Positions 1 to 8,872 of a DNA stretch of 64,000 bases are shown here, in pieces. The stretch covers positions 27,865 through 91,864 of the forward strand of contig NZ_FQZM01000011.1 in assembly GCF_900142025.1 (NCBI RefSeq), written 5' to 3'. Below the pieces are notes generated by a model. The model was not told the DNA's origin. It was given only the letters and a program-made list of their open reading frames with translations, and searched no databases. Within the stretch, counting starts at the first letter, position 1. Each line of letters opens with the position of its first letter. The stretch is from Desulfofundulus thermosubterraneus DSM 16057 (GTDB taxonomy: Bacteria; Bacillota; Desulfotomaculia; Desulfotomaculales; Desulfovirgulaceae). A program made the translations under genes and the position numbers.

Positions 1-417
1 GCCGACGCCATGGCTAAAGCTGCTAATGTGGAGATGGTCGGTTACGAACTGACACAGGGCGGTGGAATGGTTGTGGTTAAGATTCGCGGGGATGTGGGAG
101 CGGTAAAGGCTGCTGTCAGCGCTGGAGTAGCTGCCGCTTCGCGGGTGGGAAAGGTGGTATCTTCCCATGTCATTCCACGTCCCCATCAGGAAGCGGAGCC
201 TGTTATCAACAGTTCCGGGACCAGGGGCGGTGGTTGCGTTAAACCCGGGCCGACCCCCGGAGACGGGTCGACCGTGGCTGCTGGAGATACCGTGACAGAG
301 GCGGCAAAATTAGAGCCCGTTACTGAAAATCTGGAGCCTGAAGAAAAAAAAACGAACAACCCCGGTTCTGGAAGCAGGGAAACCCGGGGTGGACGCGAAC
401 GGCGCCGCAGGCACTGA
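1..417 (+). CDS. BMC-H shell protein, 5' end outside window, with long C-terminal tail
   Basis: The reading frame is open from base 1 and begins mid-domain ([10 protein letters not shown]), so the first 20 or so residues lie upstream. The visible part is a single BMC domain: the [11 protein letters not shown] segment, the [13 protein letters not shown] helix and the closing HVIPRPH motif are hallmarks of hexameric PduA/PduJ/EutM-type shell proteins, which tile the facets of microcompartments. After IPRPH the family normally ends within a few residues; here about 75 more residues follow, rich in Gly, Pro, Glu and Lys and ending in RERRRRH. That tail may point into the lumen or cytosol and bind cargo or nucleic acid, which is inference. 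The BMC assignment is firm; the exact paralogue is not. Confidence 0.93.
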   Translation, partial: ADAMAKAANVEMVGYELTQGGGMVVVKIRGDVGAVKAAVSAGVAAASRVGKVVSSHVIPRPHQEAEPVINSSGTRGGGCVKPGPTPGDGSTVAAGDTVTEAAKLEPVTENLEPEEKKTNNPGSGSRETRGGRERRRRH

Positions 418-573
418 AACATGAAACCCTTGCGGTGCTCCGCTTTGCTCCCTGTGCAAGGGGAAAGCATACCCCTTCTGCCTGCATTACGGTACCGGAA
501 AAAACCGACATAAAACTGGTCAAGGGTCACCGGTACTCCCGGAACAGGAAAAAATACAGGTAGGTGAAGCAGC

Positions 574-1269
574 TTGGAAATGAAACAATCAGCGGCGGCG
601 CTGCCGCAGGAAATTCCCGGGGATGTAATTCACGCCCTGGTGCGGGCGGTAGTTGCGCAGGTCAAGCGGCGGCAGCAGGCCGCGGAACAAGATATCCTGC
701 GGGTGCCGGTGGGAGTATCAGCCCGTCACGTTCACCTGTCGCCCGAGCATGTCGAGGCGCTTTTCGGTCCCGGGTATAGCCTGACTCCCATCAGGGAATT
801 GCAGCCCGGGCAGTACGCGGCCAGGGAATGCGTAACCGTTGTCGGGCCGCGCGGCGTCCTCCAGAACGTCCGCGTTCTCGGTCCACCGAGGGGGAAAACG
901 CAGGTAGAAATCTCCCGCACCGACTCTTACGTTCTGGGTATCGACCCTCCGGTCCGGGATTCAGGCGATCTGGCGGGCACGCCCGGGGCGGTTCTGGTCG
1001 GCCCCAGGGGGGCCGTCAACCTGAAGGAGGGTGTCATACTGGCCTGGCGGCATATTCACATGCCTGCCGATATGGCTGAACGCTGGGGGTTTAAGGATAG
1101 AGATCTGGTACGGGTGCGGACGGAAGGATTGCGGCGGGTGGTTTTCGACCGGGTACTGGTACGTGTGTCTCCCGCATACCGCCTGGAAATCCATATCGAT
1201 ACCGATGAGGCCAATGCGGCCGGTCTTAAAAACGGGGATCACGTACAGGTGATCATCCATGACCAGTGA
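574..1269 (+). CDS. pduL: PduL-type phosphotransacylase
   Basis: Converts propionyl-CoA (or another short acyl-CoA) plus phosphate to acyl-phosphate and CoA inside the microcompartment, regenerating CoA. The 231-aa product has the two PduL signatures: PVGVSARHVHLS, with the zinc-ligand type R-H-V-H at 51-54, and H-I-H-M-P at 160-164. Residues about 16-33 form a predicted amphipathic helix typical of PduL encapsulation peptides. The TTG at 574 is chosen because AGGTG at 562-566 lies 7 bases upstream; the ATG at 580 would be 13 away. It overlaps the next gene by 11 bases, so translation is probably coupled. Confidence 0.93.
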   Translation: MEMKQSAAALPQEIPGDVIHALVRAVVAQVKRRQQAAEQDILRVPVGVSARHVHLSPEHVEALFGPGYSLTPIRELQPGQYAARECVTVVGPRGVLQNVRVLGPPRGKTQVEISRTDSYVLGIDPPVRDSGDLAGTPGAVLVGPRGAVNLKEGVILAWRHIHMPADMAERWGFKDRDLVRVRTEGLRRVVFDRVLVRVSPAYRLEIHIDTDEANAAGLKNGDHVQVIIHDQ

Positions 1270-2089
1270 ACAGGTTGTGCGGGCAAGTGAATTGATCAGT
1301 TCCTTTAAGTCCCGTATTGATGAACCGCTCAAAACCTGGCAGGGACGCCTGCGTGTGGGTGTCGACCTTGGTACTGCCAATGTTGTGGTGGCGGTTGTAG
1401 ACGAAACCGGCCAGCCGGTGGCCGGGGCACTGAAACCGGCCCAGGTGGTGCGGGACGGCCTGGTGGTGGATTATGTGGGTGCCGTAAATATTGTGCGGCG
1501 CTTGGTGGAGAACCTGCGCGCGACGCTGGGAGCGGAATTATTGACGGCAGCCACTGCTGTACCGCCCGGAACTGGAGACAGGGATTCCAGAGCCACCAGG
1601 TACGTGGTTGAAAGTTCGGAACTTCAGGTCGTGAATGTAGTTGATGAACCTACTGCTGCATCCGCGGTGCTGGGGGTACGGGATGGAGCGGTGGTGGATG
1701 TGGGTGGCGGTACGACGGGCATTTCCATCCTTAAGGAAGGTGAAGTGGTATACACTGCCGATGAGCCAACCGGCGGCACCCACTTTACCCTGGTGATCAG
1801 CGGGCATTATGGGCTGCCTTTTCATGAGGCTGAGGCCATGAAGCTGGATCCGGGCAGGCAGCCGGAACTCCTGCCCCTGGTCCGCCCGGTGATGGAGAAG
1901 GTAGCAGCTATTGTGCGGCGTCATCTCCAGGGGTGGGATGTACCTACTGTATACCTCGTTGGCGGTGCGTTCTCCTTTCATGGTTTTGTTGAAGTGATGG
2001 AGCGTCACCTGGATGTTCCTGTGCTGTGTCCGCCGGAACCGCTGCTGGTGACCCCGCTGGGGATTGCCCTTTGCTGCCCGGCTGGCTAA
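1259..2089 (+). CDS. eutJ: EutJ-family chaperone-like ATPase
   Basis: A 276-aa Hsp70/actin-fold protein of the EutJ family, thought to assist assembly or folding in microcompartment operons. The phosphate-1 loop is seen in VGVDLGTANVV near residue 33, the phosphate-2 loop in VVDVGGGTTGIS near 144, and the adenosine motif in YLVGGAFSF near 230; DEPTAAS near 128 is also typical. The gene starts within pduL and sits between shell and enzyme genes, as in many Eut/Pdu loci. Its exact client in this locus is unknown. Confidence 0.9.
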   Translation: MTSEQVVRASELISSFKSRIDEPLKTWQGRLRVGVDLGTANVVVAVVDETGQPVAGALKPAQVVRDGLVVDYVGAVNIVRRLVENLRATLGAELLTAATAVPPGTGDRDSRATRYVVESSELQVVNVVDEPTAASAVLGVRDGAVVDVGGGTTGISILKEGEVVYTADEPTGGTHFTLVISGHYGLPFHEAEAMKLDPGRQPELLPLVRPVMEKVAAIVRRHLQGWDVPTVYLVGGAFSFHGFVEVMERHLDVPVLCPPEPLLVTPLGIALCCPAG

Positions 2090-2104
2090 GGGAGGCGAGA
2101 TCAA

Positions 2105-2986
2105 ATGACCGGTGAAGAGCTTGTAAATCGAATAGTGGAAGAGGTATTGCGCCGCCTGAACAGGGCACAGGTTCCTGCTTCACCTCCGCCCGGGCATCGC
2201 AGGATACTGGTTGTGGTTACGGGCGGGACCATCGGGGCGCGGGCTGCTCTGGAGGAACTGGCACGCCTGAAGAAGGAGCGAGGGGTGGGGCTGGAGTATT
2301 TCATCCTTTTTTCCCGGTCGGCGGCGGCTATTCATGATCCCGAGAAGTGGGGGCGGGAACTGCAGGTTGTCGACGTTTTGATTGAAGGTGAAAACAGCCG
2401 CGGCAGGGGCACAGAGGTTCTCAAGCTTTGTGATCTGGTGGTCGTACCCGTACTCACGCGAGCCACTGCAGCCCGCCTGGCCTCGCTGCTGCTGGATTCG
2501 GCGGCAGCAGAGGTACTGGTGGATGCTCTGATGCGCGGGCTGCCGGTGGTAGCGGCCAGTGATGCAGCAGACCCCACCAGCGAAGGTTTTGCCCGCCTGG
2601 GAATGAACCGTGGCCGCCCGGCACTGGTTCAGGCGTTGAAAGATAACCTGGAAATAATTGCAGGTTACGGGGTGACTCTGGTACCCGCCCGGGAATTGGG
2701 CAGTGTGGTGGCAGAAATGATTGGAAGGCGGGCTGATTCCGGGACTGCTCCTCAGCCGCTAGTAAGGAGTAAAAACGTGCCCAAGAGCCCCTACCAGTTG
2801 CCTGCCGTTTTATCGAGTGTGCCGGCAGTGGAGCAGCGTTCTGAACGGCGCATGGTTATTACCCGGGCGGAACTGGCTGCCCTGGTGAACAATAAGGGTG
2901 TGGTCAGGATTCCCAGGGGGGCACTGGTTACGCCGCTGGCGTGGGATGTAATCCGGGATGCCGGCTGGCAGGTTGAAGAAGCATGA
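2105..2986 (+). CDS. Microcompartment-associated flavoprotein-like protein
   Basis: A 293-aa protein of unproven function found in some BMC loci. Residues 3-19 (GEELVNRIVEEVLRRLN) look like an encapsulation peptide and closely resemble the PduP N-terminus. A Rossmann-like core begins at ILVVVTGGTIGA near residue 35, with CDLVVVPVLTRATAA around 110-124, typical of the flavoprotein (phosphopantothenoylcysteine decarboxylase-like) superfamily. The C-terminus (VVRIPRGALVTPLAWDVIRD) is the TP-L-A-D motif shared by several BMC-linked enzymes such as EutT-like proteins. About 40 linker residues rich in Pro and Ser separate the two. Role in electron or flavin handling is inference. Confidence 0.72.
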   Translation: MTGEELVNRIVEEVLRRLNRAQVPASPPPGHRRILVVVTGGTIGARAALEELARLKKERGVGLEYFILFSRSAAAIHDPEKWGRELQVVDVLIEGENSRGRGTEVLKLCDLVVVPVLTRATAARLASLLLDSAAAEVLVDALMRGLPVVAASDAADPTSEGFARLGMNRGRPALVQALKDNLEIIAGYGVTLVPARELGSVVAEMIGRRADSGTAPQPLVRSKNVPKSPYQLPAVLSSVPAVEQRSERRMVITRAELAALVNNKGVVRIPRGALVTPLAWDVIRDAGWQVEEA

Positions 2987-3038
2987 ACCCGTTCAGATTG
3001 AGAAGTGAATGGTTTAAAGAGAGGCAGGCGAACAAGGA

Positions 3039-3320
3039 ATGATTTTGGGACGGGTAATTGGGACAGTAGTTTCCACGCGGAAGGATGAGCGATTGACCGG
3101 CTTCAAACTCCTGGTGGTCGAAACGCTGCAGCCCGGTAAAAAAACCGGGGTTGAAGAATTTGTAGCTGTGGATACCGTTGGGGCTGGAGTTGGGGAAACG
3201 GTACTGGTAGTGATGGGATCACCTGCCTCACGCATAATGACTGGTGCCGATGTGCTGGTACCGGTAGATGCTGCCATTGTCGGTATTGTTGATACCGTGG
3301 AGCTGGCCGGCAGCCGGTGA
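3039..3320 (+). CDS. eutN: EutN/CcmL-type pentameric shell vertex protein (BMC-P)
   Basis: A 93-aa BMC-P protein that caps the vertices of the polyhedral shell as a pentamer. The N-terminal MILGRVIGTVVSTRKD strand pair, the central EEFVAVDTVGAGVGETVLVV, the GSPASRI loop and the C-terminal VDAAIVGIVDTVEL are diagnostic of EutN/CcmL. Length is normal. It lies between the flavoprotein and pduO genes; the next start codon is only 4 bases after the stop, so the two are translated together. Confidence 0.95.
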   Translation: MILGRVIGTVVSTRKDERLTGFKLLVVETLQPGKKTGVEEFVAVDTVGAGVGETVLVVMGSPASRIMTGADVLVPVDAAIVGIVDTVELAGSR

Positions 3321-3324
3321 GGAA

Positions 3325-4350
3325 ATGGTAAAAGTGGGTGGTCAGGTAGTGGAAAAAAGTCGTACGCTCAGGGTTTATACCCGTACCGGGGACAGGGGTG
3401 AAACATCTCTTCTGGGCGGGAGCAGGGTAAACAAGGACAGCCTGAGGGTTAGCGCTTACGGCACGGTTGATGAAGCAGGAGCGGCGCTGGCTCTGGCACG
3501 TTCGCTGGCCTGCTGCACATGGGCTCAGGAGGTGGCCGCCAGGGTACAAAAAGAGCTTTTTGTCGTGTGTTCGGAGCTGGCACGCCCGGAAATACCTGCG
3601 GGGGGGACCCGCGTGGGAAATGAGATGATCGGCCGTCTTGAAAAGGATATAGACGAGGGACTTGAGCAAATTCCCACTTTGCGCGGATTTGCGGTTTCCG
3701 GGCATGTCCCTGCCGAAGCAGCATTTGACCTGGCTCGAACCATTACCCGCCGGGCAGAACGCCTGGTGGTACGGCTTTCCAGGCGGGAAGCCGTGAGGGA
3801 AGAGATAATCAGGTATTTGAATCGCCTTTCAGACCTTTTGTTTGTCCTGGCGAGAGTAGAAGCGCATGAGCATCTGGTGAAGCTGGTTATGACCAGGGTA
3901 CTGGAAAAAACAAGAGGGAGTGGTAATGTGAGGGAAGCAATTACTCTTGACATAGCCCGTCAGATTGCGGCGGCAGCAGAAGAGAAAGCTCGCCAGATCG
4001 GGGTGCCCATGGTGATCGTGGTGGCTGATGGAGCAGGCAACCCGGTGCTGCTGGAGCGCATGCACGGCGCTCTGCTGGCCAGCCTGGATATTGCTGCAGG
4101 TAAAGCATATACAGCAGTGGCCTTGAAGATGGAAACGGAAAAGCTTTCTGTGCTGGCTGCTCCCGGCGGGCCGCTGTACGGCATCAATACCACCAACGGG
4201 GGTAGGATTGTTCCTTTTGGTGGAGGCATCCCACTTTATCAAGAAAACAACATTGTGGGGGCTATCGGCATCAGTGGCGGGAGCGTCGAGCAGGACATAG
4301 AAGTAGCCCAGGCTGGGGCTGAAAAATGGAATCAACTGCAGTGCCAGTAA
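3325..4350 (+). CDS. pduO: PduO: corrinoid adenosyltransferase fused to a heme-binding (GlcG/HbpS-like) domain
   Basis: Makes adenosylcobalamin from ATP and cob(I)alamin for a B12-dependent signature enzyme. Residues 1 to about 185 are the PduO adenosyltransferase: YTRTGDRGETSLLGG binds ATP, and the RR-ERLVV and YLNRLSDLLFVLAR segments are family signatures. Residues about 200-341 are a DUF336/GlcG-like domain, seen in INTTNGGRIVPFGGGIPL, as in Salmonella PduO. The ATG at 3325 follows GGTGAGG; an upstream start would overlap eutN. Presence of PduO with PduS implies a cobalamin-dependent dehydratase or ammonia-lyase, not a glycyl-radical enzyme, in the missing 5' part of the locus. Confidence 0.93.
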   Translation: MVKVGGQVVEKSRTLRVYTRTGDRGETSLLGGSRVNKDSLRVSAYGTVDEAGAALALARSLACCTWAQEVAARVQKELFVVCSELARPEIPAGGTRVGNEMIGRLEKDIDEGLEQIPTLRGFAVSGHVPAEAAFDLARTITRRAERLVVRLSRREAVREEIIRYLNRLSDLLFVLARVEAHEHLVKLVMTRVLEKTRGSGNVREAITLDIARQIAAAAEEKARQIGVPMVIVVADGAGNPVLLERMHGALLASLDIAAGKAYTAVALKMETEKLSVLAAPGGPLYGINTTNGGRIVPFGGGIPLYQENNIVGAIGISGGSVEQDIEVAQAGAEKWNQLQCQ

Positions 4351-4401
4351 GGTATAACGGGTTCCGGCCAGCTGGAGAAGACATGACAGGGAGGTTTTAA
4401 T

Positions 4402-5796
4402 ATGCAGGTGGCACAGGCTGAGATATACGCTATTGTAGAAAAGATTTTAGAGAAGTTGAACCAGCAAGAAGAAGGTGTACAGGGCGCCTTCTCCAGTTTG
4501 GATGAGGCAGTGGAGGCTGCCAGGCGGGCCCAGGAAAAACTGGCTCTTATGGACCTGGCCCGGCGGGAGGAGCTGATACGGGCCATGCGGGAGGCGGCCC
4601 TGGCCAATGTCCGGCTACTGGCTGAAATGGCCGTCCAGGAGACCGGAAGGGGACGCGTAGAGGACAAAATTATGAAAAACACCCTGGCGGCGCAGAAAAC
4701 ACCTGGCACTGAAGATTTAAAGCCCACGGCTTATACCGGTGATTACGGGCTGACCCTCGTCGAAATGGCTCCGGTGGGTATAATTGGCGCCATTACGCCT
4801 GTAACCAACCCGGCGGCCACCATCATCAATAACAGTATCGGGATGATTGCTGCCGGTAATGCGGTGGTTTTCTCCCCCCATCCTTCAGCCGAGAAGACTT
4901 CATTGAAGACCATCGAGATTCTTCATGAGGCCATCATACGTGCCGGCGGTCCTTCCGGTCTGGTTGTAGGCCTCAGCGAACCTTCCGTGGAAAAAGCCGG
5001 GCAGTTGATGCACCATCCGGGAATCAACATGCTTGTCGTAACCGGTGGTTCCGGTGTCGTTAAAGCGGCCCTGAGTTCCGGTAAAAAGGCTATCGGCGCC
5101 GGTGCGGGCAACCCGCCGGTACTGGTAGATCACACGGCCGATATAGAAAGGGCTGCCCGGGACATTGTCATGGGGGCCAGTTTTGATAACAACATGCCCT
5201 GTGTCTGCGAGAAAGTCCTGATCGTGGTTGATGAAGTGGCTGACGACCTGATCCGCCGGATGCAGCGAGAAGGAGCTTTTCTGGTAAGGGGGAGGGAAGC
5301 AGACGCCCTGACCAGGCTGGCTTTTCAGGAGGACGGGAACGGCCATACAGTGCTCAACCGGGACCTGGTGGGTAAAGATGCTTCTTATATCCTGGAACAG
5401 ATTGGCGTTAATATGGGTCGCGATACCCGCCTGGTCATCATGGAGACGGACCCGGATCATCCGTTTGTAACCCACGAGCAGATGATGCCTGTCCTGCCGG
5501 TTGTGCGGGTACGTGATGTCGAAGAGGGGATCCAGCTGGCTGTGCGTGTGGAGGGTAACAACCGGCATACAGCCATCATGCATTCCAAGCATATCGATTA
5601 CATGACAGAATTTGCCCGGGCTGTCAAGACCACCATTTTTGTGAAAAATGCACCTTGTTATGCCGGCATCGGTGCCGGTGGCGAAGGTTACTGTACTTTT
5701 ACCATTGCCGGCCCCACGGGCGAAGGCCTGACTTCGGCCAGGAGCTTTACCCGCCAACGTCGTTGCGTGCTGGTGGATGGTTTCCGGATTATTTAA
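4402..5796 (+). CDS. pduP: CoA-acylating propionaldehyde dehydrogenase PduP
   Basis: Oxidises propionaldehyde (or a similar aldehyde) with CoA and NAD+ to acyl-CoA in the shell lumen. The 464-aa protein starts with an encapsulation-type helix (EIYAIVEKILEKLN, residues 7-20) followed by a Gln/Glu/Gly linker and the aldehyde dehydrogenase domain. The catalytic cysteine is C267 in FDNNMPCVCEK. PVGIIGAITPVTNP is the nucleotide-binding region typical of PduP/EutE. A good Shine-Dalgarno (GGGAGG) precedes the ATG. It sits in the BMC operon between pduO and pduS. PduP is favoured over EutE because of the Pdu neighbours. Confidence 0.95.
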   Translation: MQVAQAEIYAIVEKILEKLNQQEEGVQGAFSSLDEAVEAARRAQEKLALMDLARREELIRAMREAALANVRLLAEMAVQETGRGRVEDKIMKNTLAAQKTPGTEDLKPTAYTGDYGLTLVEMAPVGIIGAITPVTNPAATIINNSIGMIAAGNAVVFSPHPSAEKTSLKTIEILHEAIIRAGGPSGLVVGLSEPSVEKAGQLMHHPGINMLVVTGGSGVVKAALSSGKKAIGAGAGNPPVLVDHTADIERAARDIVMGASFDNNMPCVCEKVLIVVDEVADDLIRRMQREGAFLVRGREADALTRLAFQEDGNGHTVLNRDLVGKDASYILEQIGVNMGRDTRLVIMETDPDHPFVTHEQMMPVLPVVRVRDVEEGIQLAVRVEGNNRHTAIMHSKHIDYMTEFARAVKTTIFVKNAPCYAGIGAGGEGYCTFTIAGPTGEGLTSARSFTRQRRCVLVDGFRII

Positions 5797-5815
5797 AGAG
5801 CGGGTGGGTTGAGCA

Positions 5816-7171
5816 GTGATTGCGTGGAGCAGAGAGGAAATCATAAGCCGGTTGCGGCAGTCCGGTGTAGTAGGGGCCGGAGGTGCGGGATTTCCCGCCT
5901 ATATGAAGGCTTCGAGCCGTGCGGAGTGGGTAATTGCCAACGCCGCTGAGTGTGAGCCTCTCTTACGCGGCAACCAGGAATTGCTCCGTTGTGCTGCTCG
6001 CGAGGTGATTGGCGGGCTGAAGATCATGATGCGTGCAACGGGTGCCGTCAGAGCCGCTATAGGTATTAAAGCCAAGTACAAGGCCGCTGCAGCAGCCTTG
6101 CAGGAAGCGCTGGCCGGCGAACCGGAAACAGCGGTGGAACTGCACTTTCTGGATGATTTTTACCCGGCCGGCGACGAGCATGTACTGGTGTATGAAGTTA
6201 CCGGGCGCGTTATCCCTCCGGGAGGGATCCCCATCCAGGTTGGTGTGGTGGTCAATAACGTTGAGACGCTGTTCAATGTGAACCGCGCTATGGAAGGCCG
6301 GCCTGTAATTGAAAAAATAGTCACCATGACCGGTGCTGTACAAAGGCCGGTGACCCTTCAGGTACCGGTGGGGACGCCTGTTAAACACCTGCTCCACCTG
6401 GCCGGGGGGCCGCAAATAAATACATTTGCCATTATAGAAGGGGGCCCGATGATGGGCCGCCTGGTGGATCTGGATGCTGTAGTTACGAGAACCACCGGCG
6501 GGATTATCGTCCTGCCGGCCGATCACCCCCTGGTTTTAAGCAAAAAGGTGGATATTGGTATGGACCTGCGGCGGACGCGGGGAATGTGCTGCCACTGCGG
6601 TTACTGTACGGAACTTTGTCCCCGTTATCTGCTGGGTCACGGCCTGCGGCCGGATCGCAATATGGCCGGCCTGGCATATGCGACCGGTGAACTGGTTGCC
6701 GGGGGAGCCCCGTGGCTTTGTTCGGAATGCGGCCTGTGTGAGGTTTTCGCCTGTCCCATGGAACTCAGTCCCAGGCGGGTGAATGCGTGGTTGAAGCGTC
6801 AAATGTCCCGCAGCGGGTTCAAGCCGCCCGGGGGTGAATTACATGGTTTGCATCCCCAGAGGTCATATCGCCGCGTACCCACGGCGCGTCTGGTAGCCCG
6901 GCTGGGTCTGTCGCGTTACGATATCCCGGCACCCCTCCAGGAGGAAAGCGTGCGTCCGCAGAAGGTGCGGTTGATGCTCAAACAGCATACAGGAGTGCCA
7001 GCAGAACCGGTTGTTGAACCCGGGGAACGGGTGGCAGCCGGTCAGGTGGTGGCTGAGGTACCGGATAACGCTCTGGGTGTGCCGATTCATGCCAGCATCG
7101 AGGGCCGCGTTGCGCAGGTATCCGCAGATGCGGTGGTAATCGAGTCAGAAAGGGTGGGTGAAGGCGGTTGA
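5816..7171 (+). CDS. pduS: PduS cobalamin reductase (RnfC-like flavo/iron-sulfur protein)
   Basis: Reduces cob(III)/cob(II)alamin to supply PduO with cob(I)alamin, and may also move electrons across the shell. The 451-aa sequence begins with the RnfC/NuoF-like GVVGAGGAGFPAYMK loop, followed by an SLBB-like region (TMTGAVQRPVTLQVPVGTPV). Two ferredoxin motifs, CCHCGYCTELCP and CSECGLCEVFACP, bind two [4Fe-4S] clusters around residues 257 and 302. The C-terminal part (MLKQHTGVPAEPVVEPGERV) is the biotinyl/lipoyl-like beta-barrel seen in RnfC and PduS. The start is GTG at 5816. Its stop overlaps the ATG of the following shell gene, fitting the known PduS-PduT partnership. Confidence 0.93.
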   Translation: MIAWSREEIISRLRQSGVVGAGGAGFPAYMKASSRAEWVIANAAECEPLLRGNQELLRCAAREVIGGLKIMMRATGAVRAAIGIKAKYKAAAAALQEALAGEPETAVELHFLDDFYPAGDEHVLVYEVTGRVIPPGGIPIQVGVVVNNVETLFNVNRAMEGRPVIEKIVTMTGAVQRPVTLQVPVGTPVKHLLHLAGGPQINTFAIIEGGPMMGRLVDLDAVVTRTTGGIIVLPADHPLVLSKKVDIGMDLRRTRGMCCHCGYCTELCPRYLLGHGLRPDRNMAGLAYATGELVAGGAPWLCSECGLCEVFACPMELSPRRVNAWLKRQMSRSGFKPPGGELHGLHPQRSYRRVPTARLVARLGLSRYDIPAPLQEESVRPQKVRLMLKQHTGVPAEPVVEPGERVAAGQVVAEVPDNALGVPIHASIEGRVAQVSADAVVIESERVGEGG

Positions 7172-7716
7172 TGAATACCTTAGGTATGGTGGAGTGGCGG
7201 GGTATTGCCCGCGGCATAGCAGCTACGGATGCGTTGCTCAAATCTTCACCGGTCGAACTGGTGCTGGCCACCCCCGTTTGTCCGGGTAAGTTTGTAACCA
7301 TGATCAGCGGTGAAGTAGGGGCCGTGCACAATGCCGTGCGTACGGCGGTGGATTTTGACTCCGAAAATGTAGTGGATTCGCTTGTGCTCGGTACGGTGCA
7401 CCCATCGGTGGTTCCGGCCCTGACCGGTACGGCGGCCGTTCCTGCCGCAAGGGGGTCGCTTGGAGTCATTGAGACCTTTGCCTGTGCGGCTGCCATCAAA
7501 GCAGGGGATGCTGCCGCTAAAGGCGGGCAGGTTCAGTTGCTGGAGATCCGCCTGGCGCGGGGTCTGGGCGGTAAATCCATGGTTTTCCTGCAGGGTGAGG
7601 TGGCGGCGGTACAGTCGGCCGTGGGACGCGCTGTCGCTGCTGTGGAGAACGGCCTGATCGTGGGTGTGGAGGTAATTTCCAGCCTCCACAGGTCATTGTG
7701 GGAAAAGCTGTTTTAA
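7171..7716 (+). CDS. pduT: PduT-like tandem-domain BMC-T shell protein
   Basis: A 181-aa shell protein with two BMC domains forming a pseudohexameric trimer. Domain 1 covers NTLGMVEWRGIARGIAATDAL onward and domain 2 starts at GSLGVIETFACAAAIKAGDAA. The loop ATPVCPGKF near residue 40 corresponds to the pore cysteine of PduT that holds a central [4Fe-4S] cluster, so electron transfer across the shell is likely. The ATG at 7171 uses the last base of the pduS stop codon; GGGTGAAGG lies just upstream. Adjacent location to pduS matches the proposed PduS-PduT electron relay. Confidence 0.93.
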   Translation: MNTLGMVEWRGIARGIAATDALLKSSPVELVLATPVCPGKFVTMISGEVGAVHNAVRTAVDFDSENVVDSLVLGTVHPSVVPALTGTAAVPAARGSLGVIETFACAAAIKAGDAAAKGGQVQLLEIRLARGLGGKSMVFLQGEVAAVQSAVGRAVAAVENGLIVGVEVISSLHRSLWEKLF

Positions 7717-7741
7717 CAGGCAGGAGAAAGGAAGAAGTTTT

Positions 7742-8872
7742 ATGACGGGGCAGAACAACGAAGAAAAGGTTCTCGTTATCAATCCCGGTTCCACCTCGAC
7801 CAAAATAGCTTTTTTTATGGGTGAGGACAAGCGGTGGGTTACGAATATCACCCATCCTGCGGATGAGCTGGCGGTTTTCCCCCGCGTGGTTGACCAGCTT
7901 GACTACCGGCTACAGGCATTGCGCGGAGAATTACAGAACAGAGGCCTGGACATTGAAGAGTTAGCCGCCATCGCGGCACGGGGCGGCTTGCTCAAGCCGA
8001 TTCCCGGCGGCGTGTATGCGGTGGACCGGGCCATGCTTGAGGAACTGCGGGAAGAACGTTACGGCAGGCATGCTTCCAACCTGGGTGCCCTTTTGGCCTA
8101 TGAGCTGGGTTCTCCACACAACATTCCTTCATATATCGTTGACCCCATCTGCGTAGATGAACTGGAACCGGTGGCCCGGATTTCCGGTTTGCCCCAGATC
8201 CAGCGACGGAGCGTGTTTCACGCATTGAACCAGAAGCGCCAGGCCAGGCGCGCGGCAGCAGAACTGGGTAAGAAATACGAGGAAGTGAATCTGATTGTAG
8301 CACACCTGGGCGGTGGTATAACCGTCGGTGCTCACCGCCGGGGCCGGGTGGTGGATGTAAGCAACGGGGTGGACGGGGAAGGCCCGCTCACCCCTGAGCG
8401 CAGCGGTTCGCTCCCGGCGGCGGAGGTGGTGCGCCTGGCTTTTAGCGGTCGCTACACCCGGGAGGAACTGCTCCGCCTGATCAACGGGCGGGGTGGGTTT
8501 GTTGCTTACCTGGGGACAAACAGTGCCCGGGAGGTGGAAGAGCGGGCTGCTGCAGGGGATGCAGAAGCAGACCTCCTGTTTGCAGCGCTATGCTACCAGG
8601 TTGCGCGGGAGATTGGTGCCTGTGCGGCAGTTCTTTCCGGCCAGGTCGATGCGGTTGTACTGACGGGAGGACTAGCGCACAGCCGGCGCGCGGTGGAAGA
8701 AATAAGAAAGCGAGTGGAGTTTATCGCCCCGGTGCTTGTTTACCCCGGCGAGGACGAGATGGCTGCCCTGGCCGAGGGTGTGCTGAGAGTCCTGAGGGGT
8801 GAGGAAGCATCGCGGTCTTATCAATACGAGGGGGTGGGATGGGCAGGCAAGGAAGAGAAAGTAGCGGGTTAA
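7742..8872 (+). CDS. Butyrate/short-chain acyl kinase (ASKHA family)
   Basis: Converts acyl-phosphate and ADP to the free acid and ATP, the energy-yielding last step after PduL. The 376-aa protein has the acetate/butyrate kinase motifs LVINPGSTSTKIAFF near residue 11, VAHLGGGITVGAH near 185 and AVVLTGGLAHS near 305. The length and the HASNLGALLAYELG and RRSVFHALNQKRQARR segments match butyrate kinase (Buk) rather than PduW or AckA, so this branch replaces the usual propionate kinase. Real substrate could be propionyl-, butyryl- or acetyl-phosphate. It closes the high-GC part of the BMC operon. Confidence 0.85.
   Translation: MTGQNNEEKVLVINPGSTSTKIAFFMGEDKRWVTNITHPADELAVFPRVVDQLDYRLQALRGELQNRGLDIEELAAIAARGGLLKPIPGGVYAVDRAMLEELREERYGRHASNLGALLAYELGSPHNIPSYIVDPICVDELEPVARISGLPQIQRRSVFHALNQKRQARRAAAELGKKYEEVNLIVAHLGGGITVGAHRRGRVVDVSNGVDGEGPLTPERSGSLPAAEVVRLAFSGRYTREELLRLINGRGGFVAYLGTNSAREVEERAAAGDAEADLLFAALCYQVAREIGACAAVLSGQVDAVVLTGGLAHSRRAVEEIRKRVEFIAPVLVYPGEDEMAALAEGVLRVLRGEEASRSYQYEGVGWAGKEEKVAG

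Noticed and set aside
421..513. 30-codon frame after the BMC-H gene
   Set aside because: No ribosome site and no recognisable family; likely chance.
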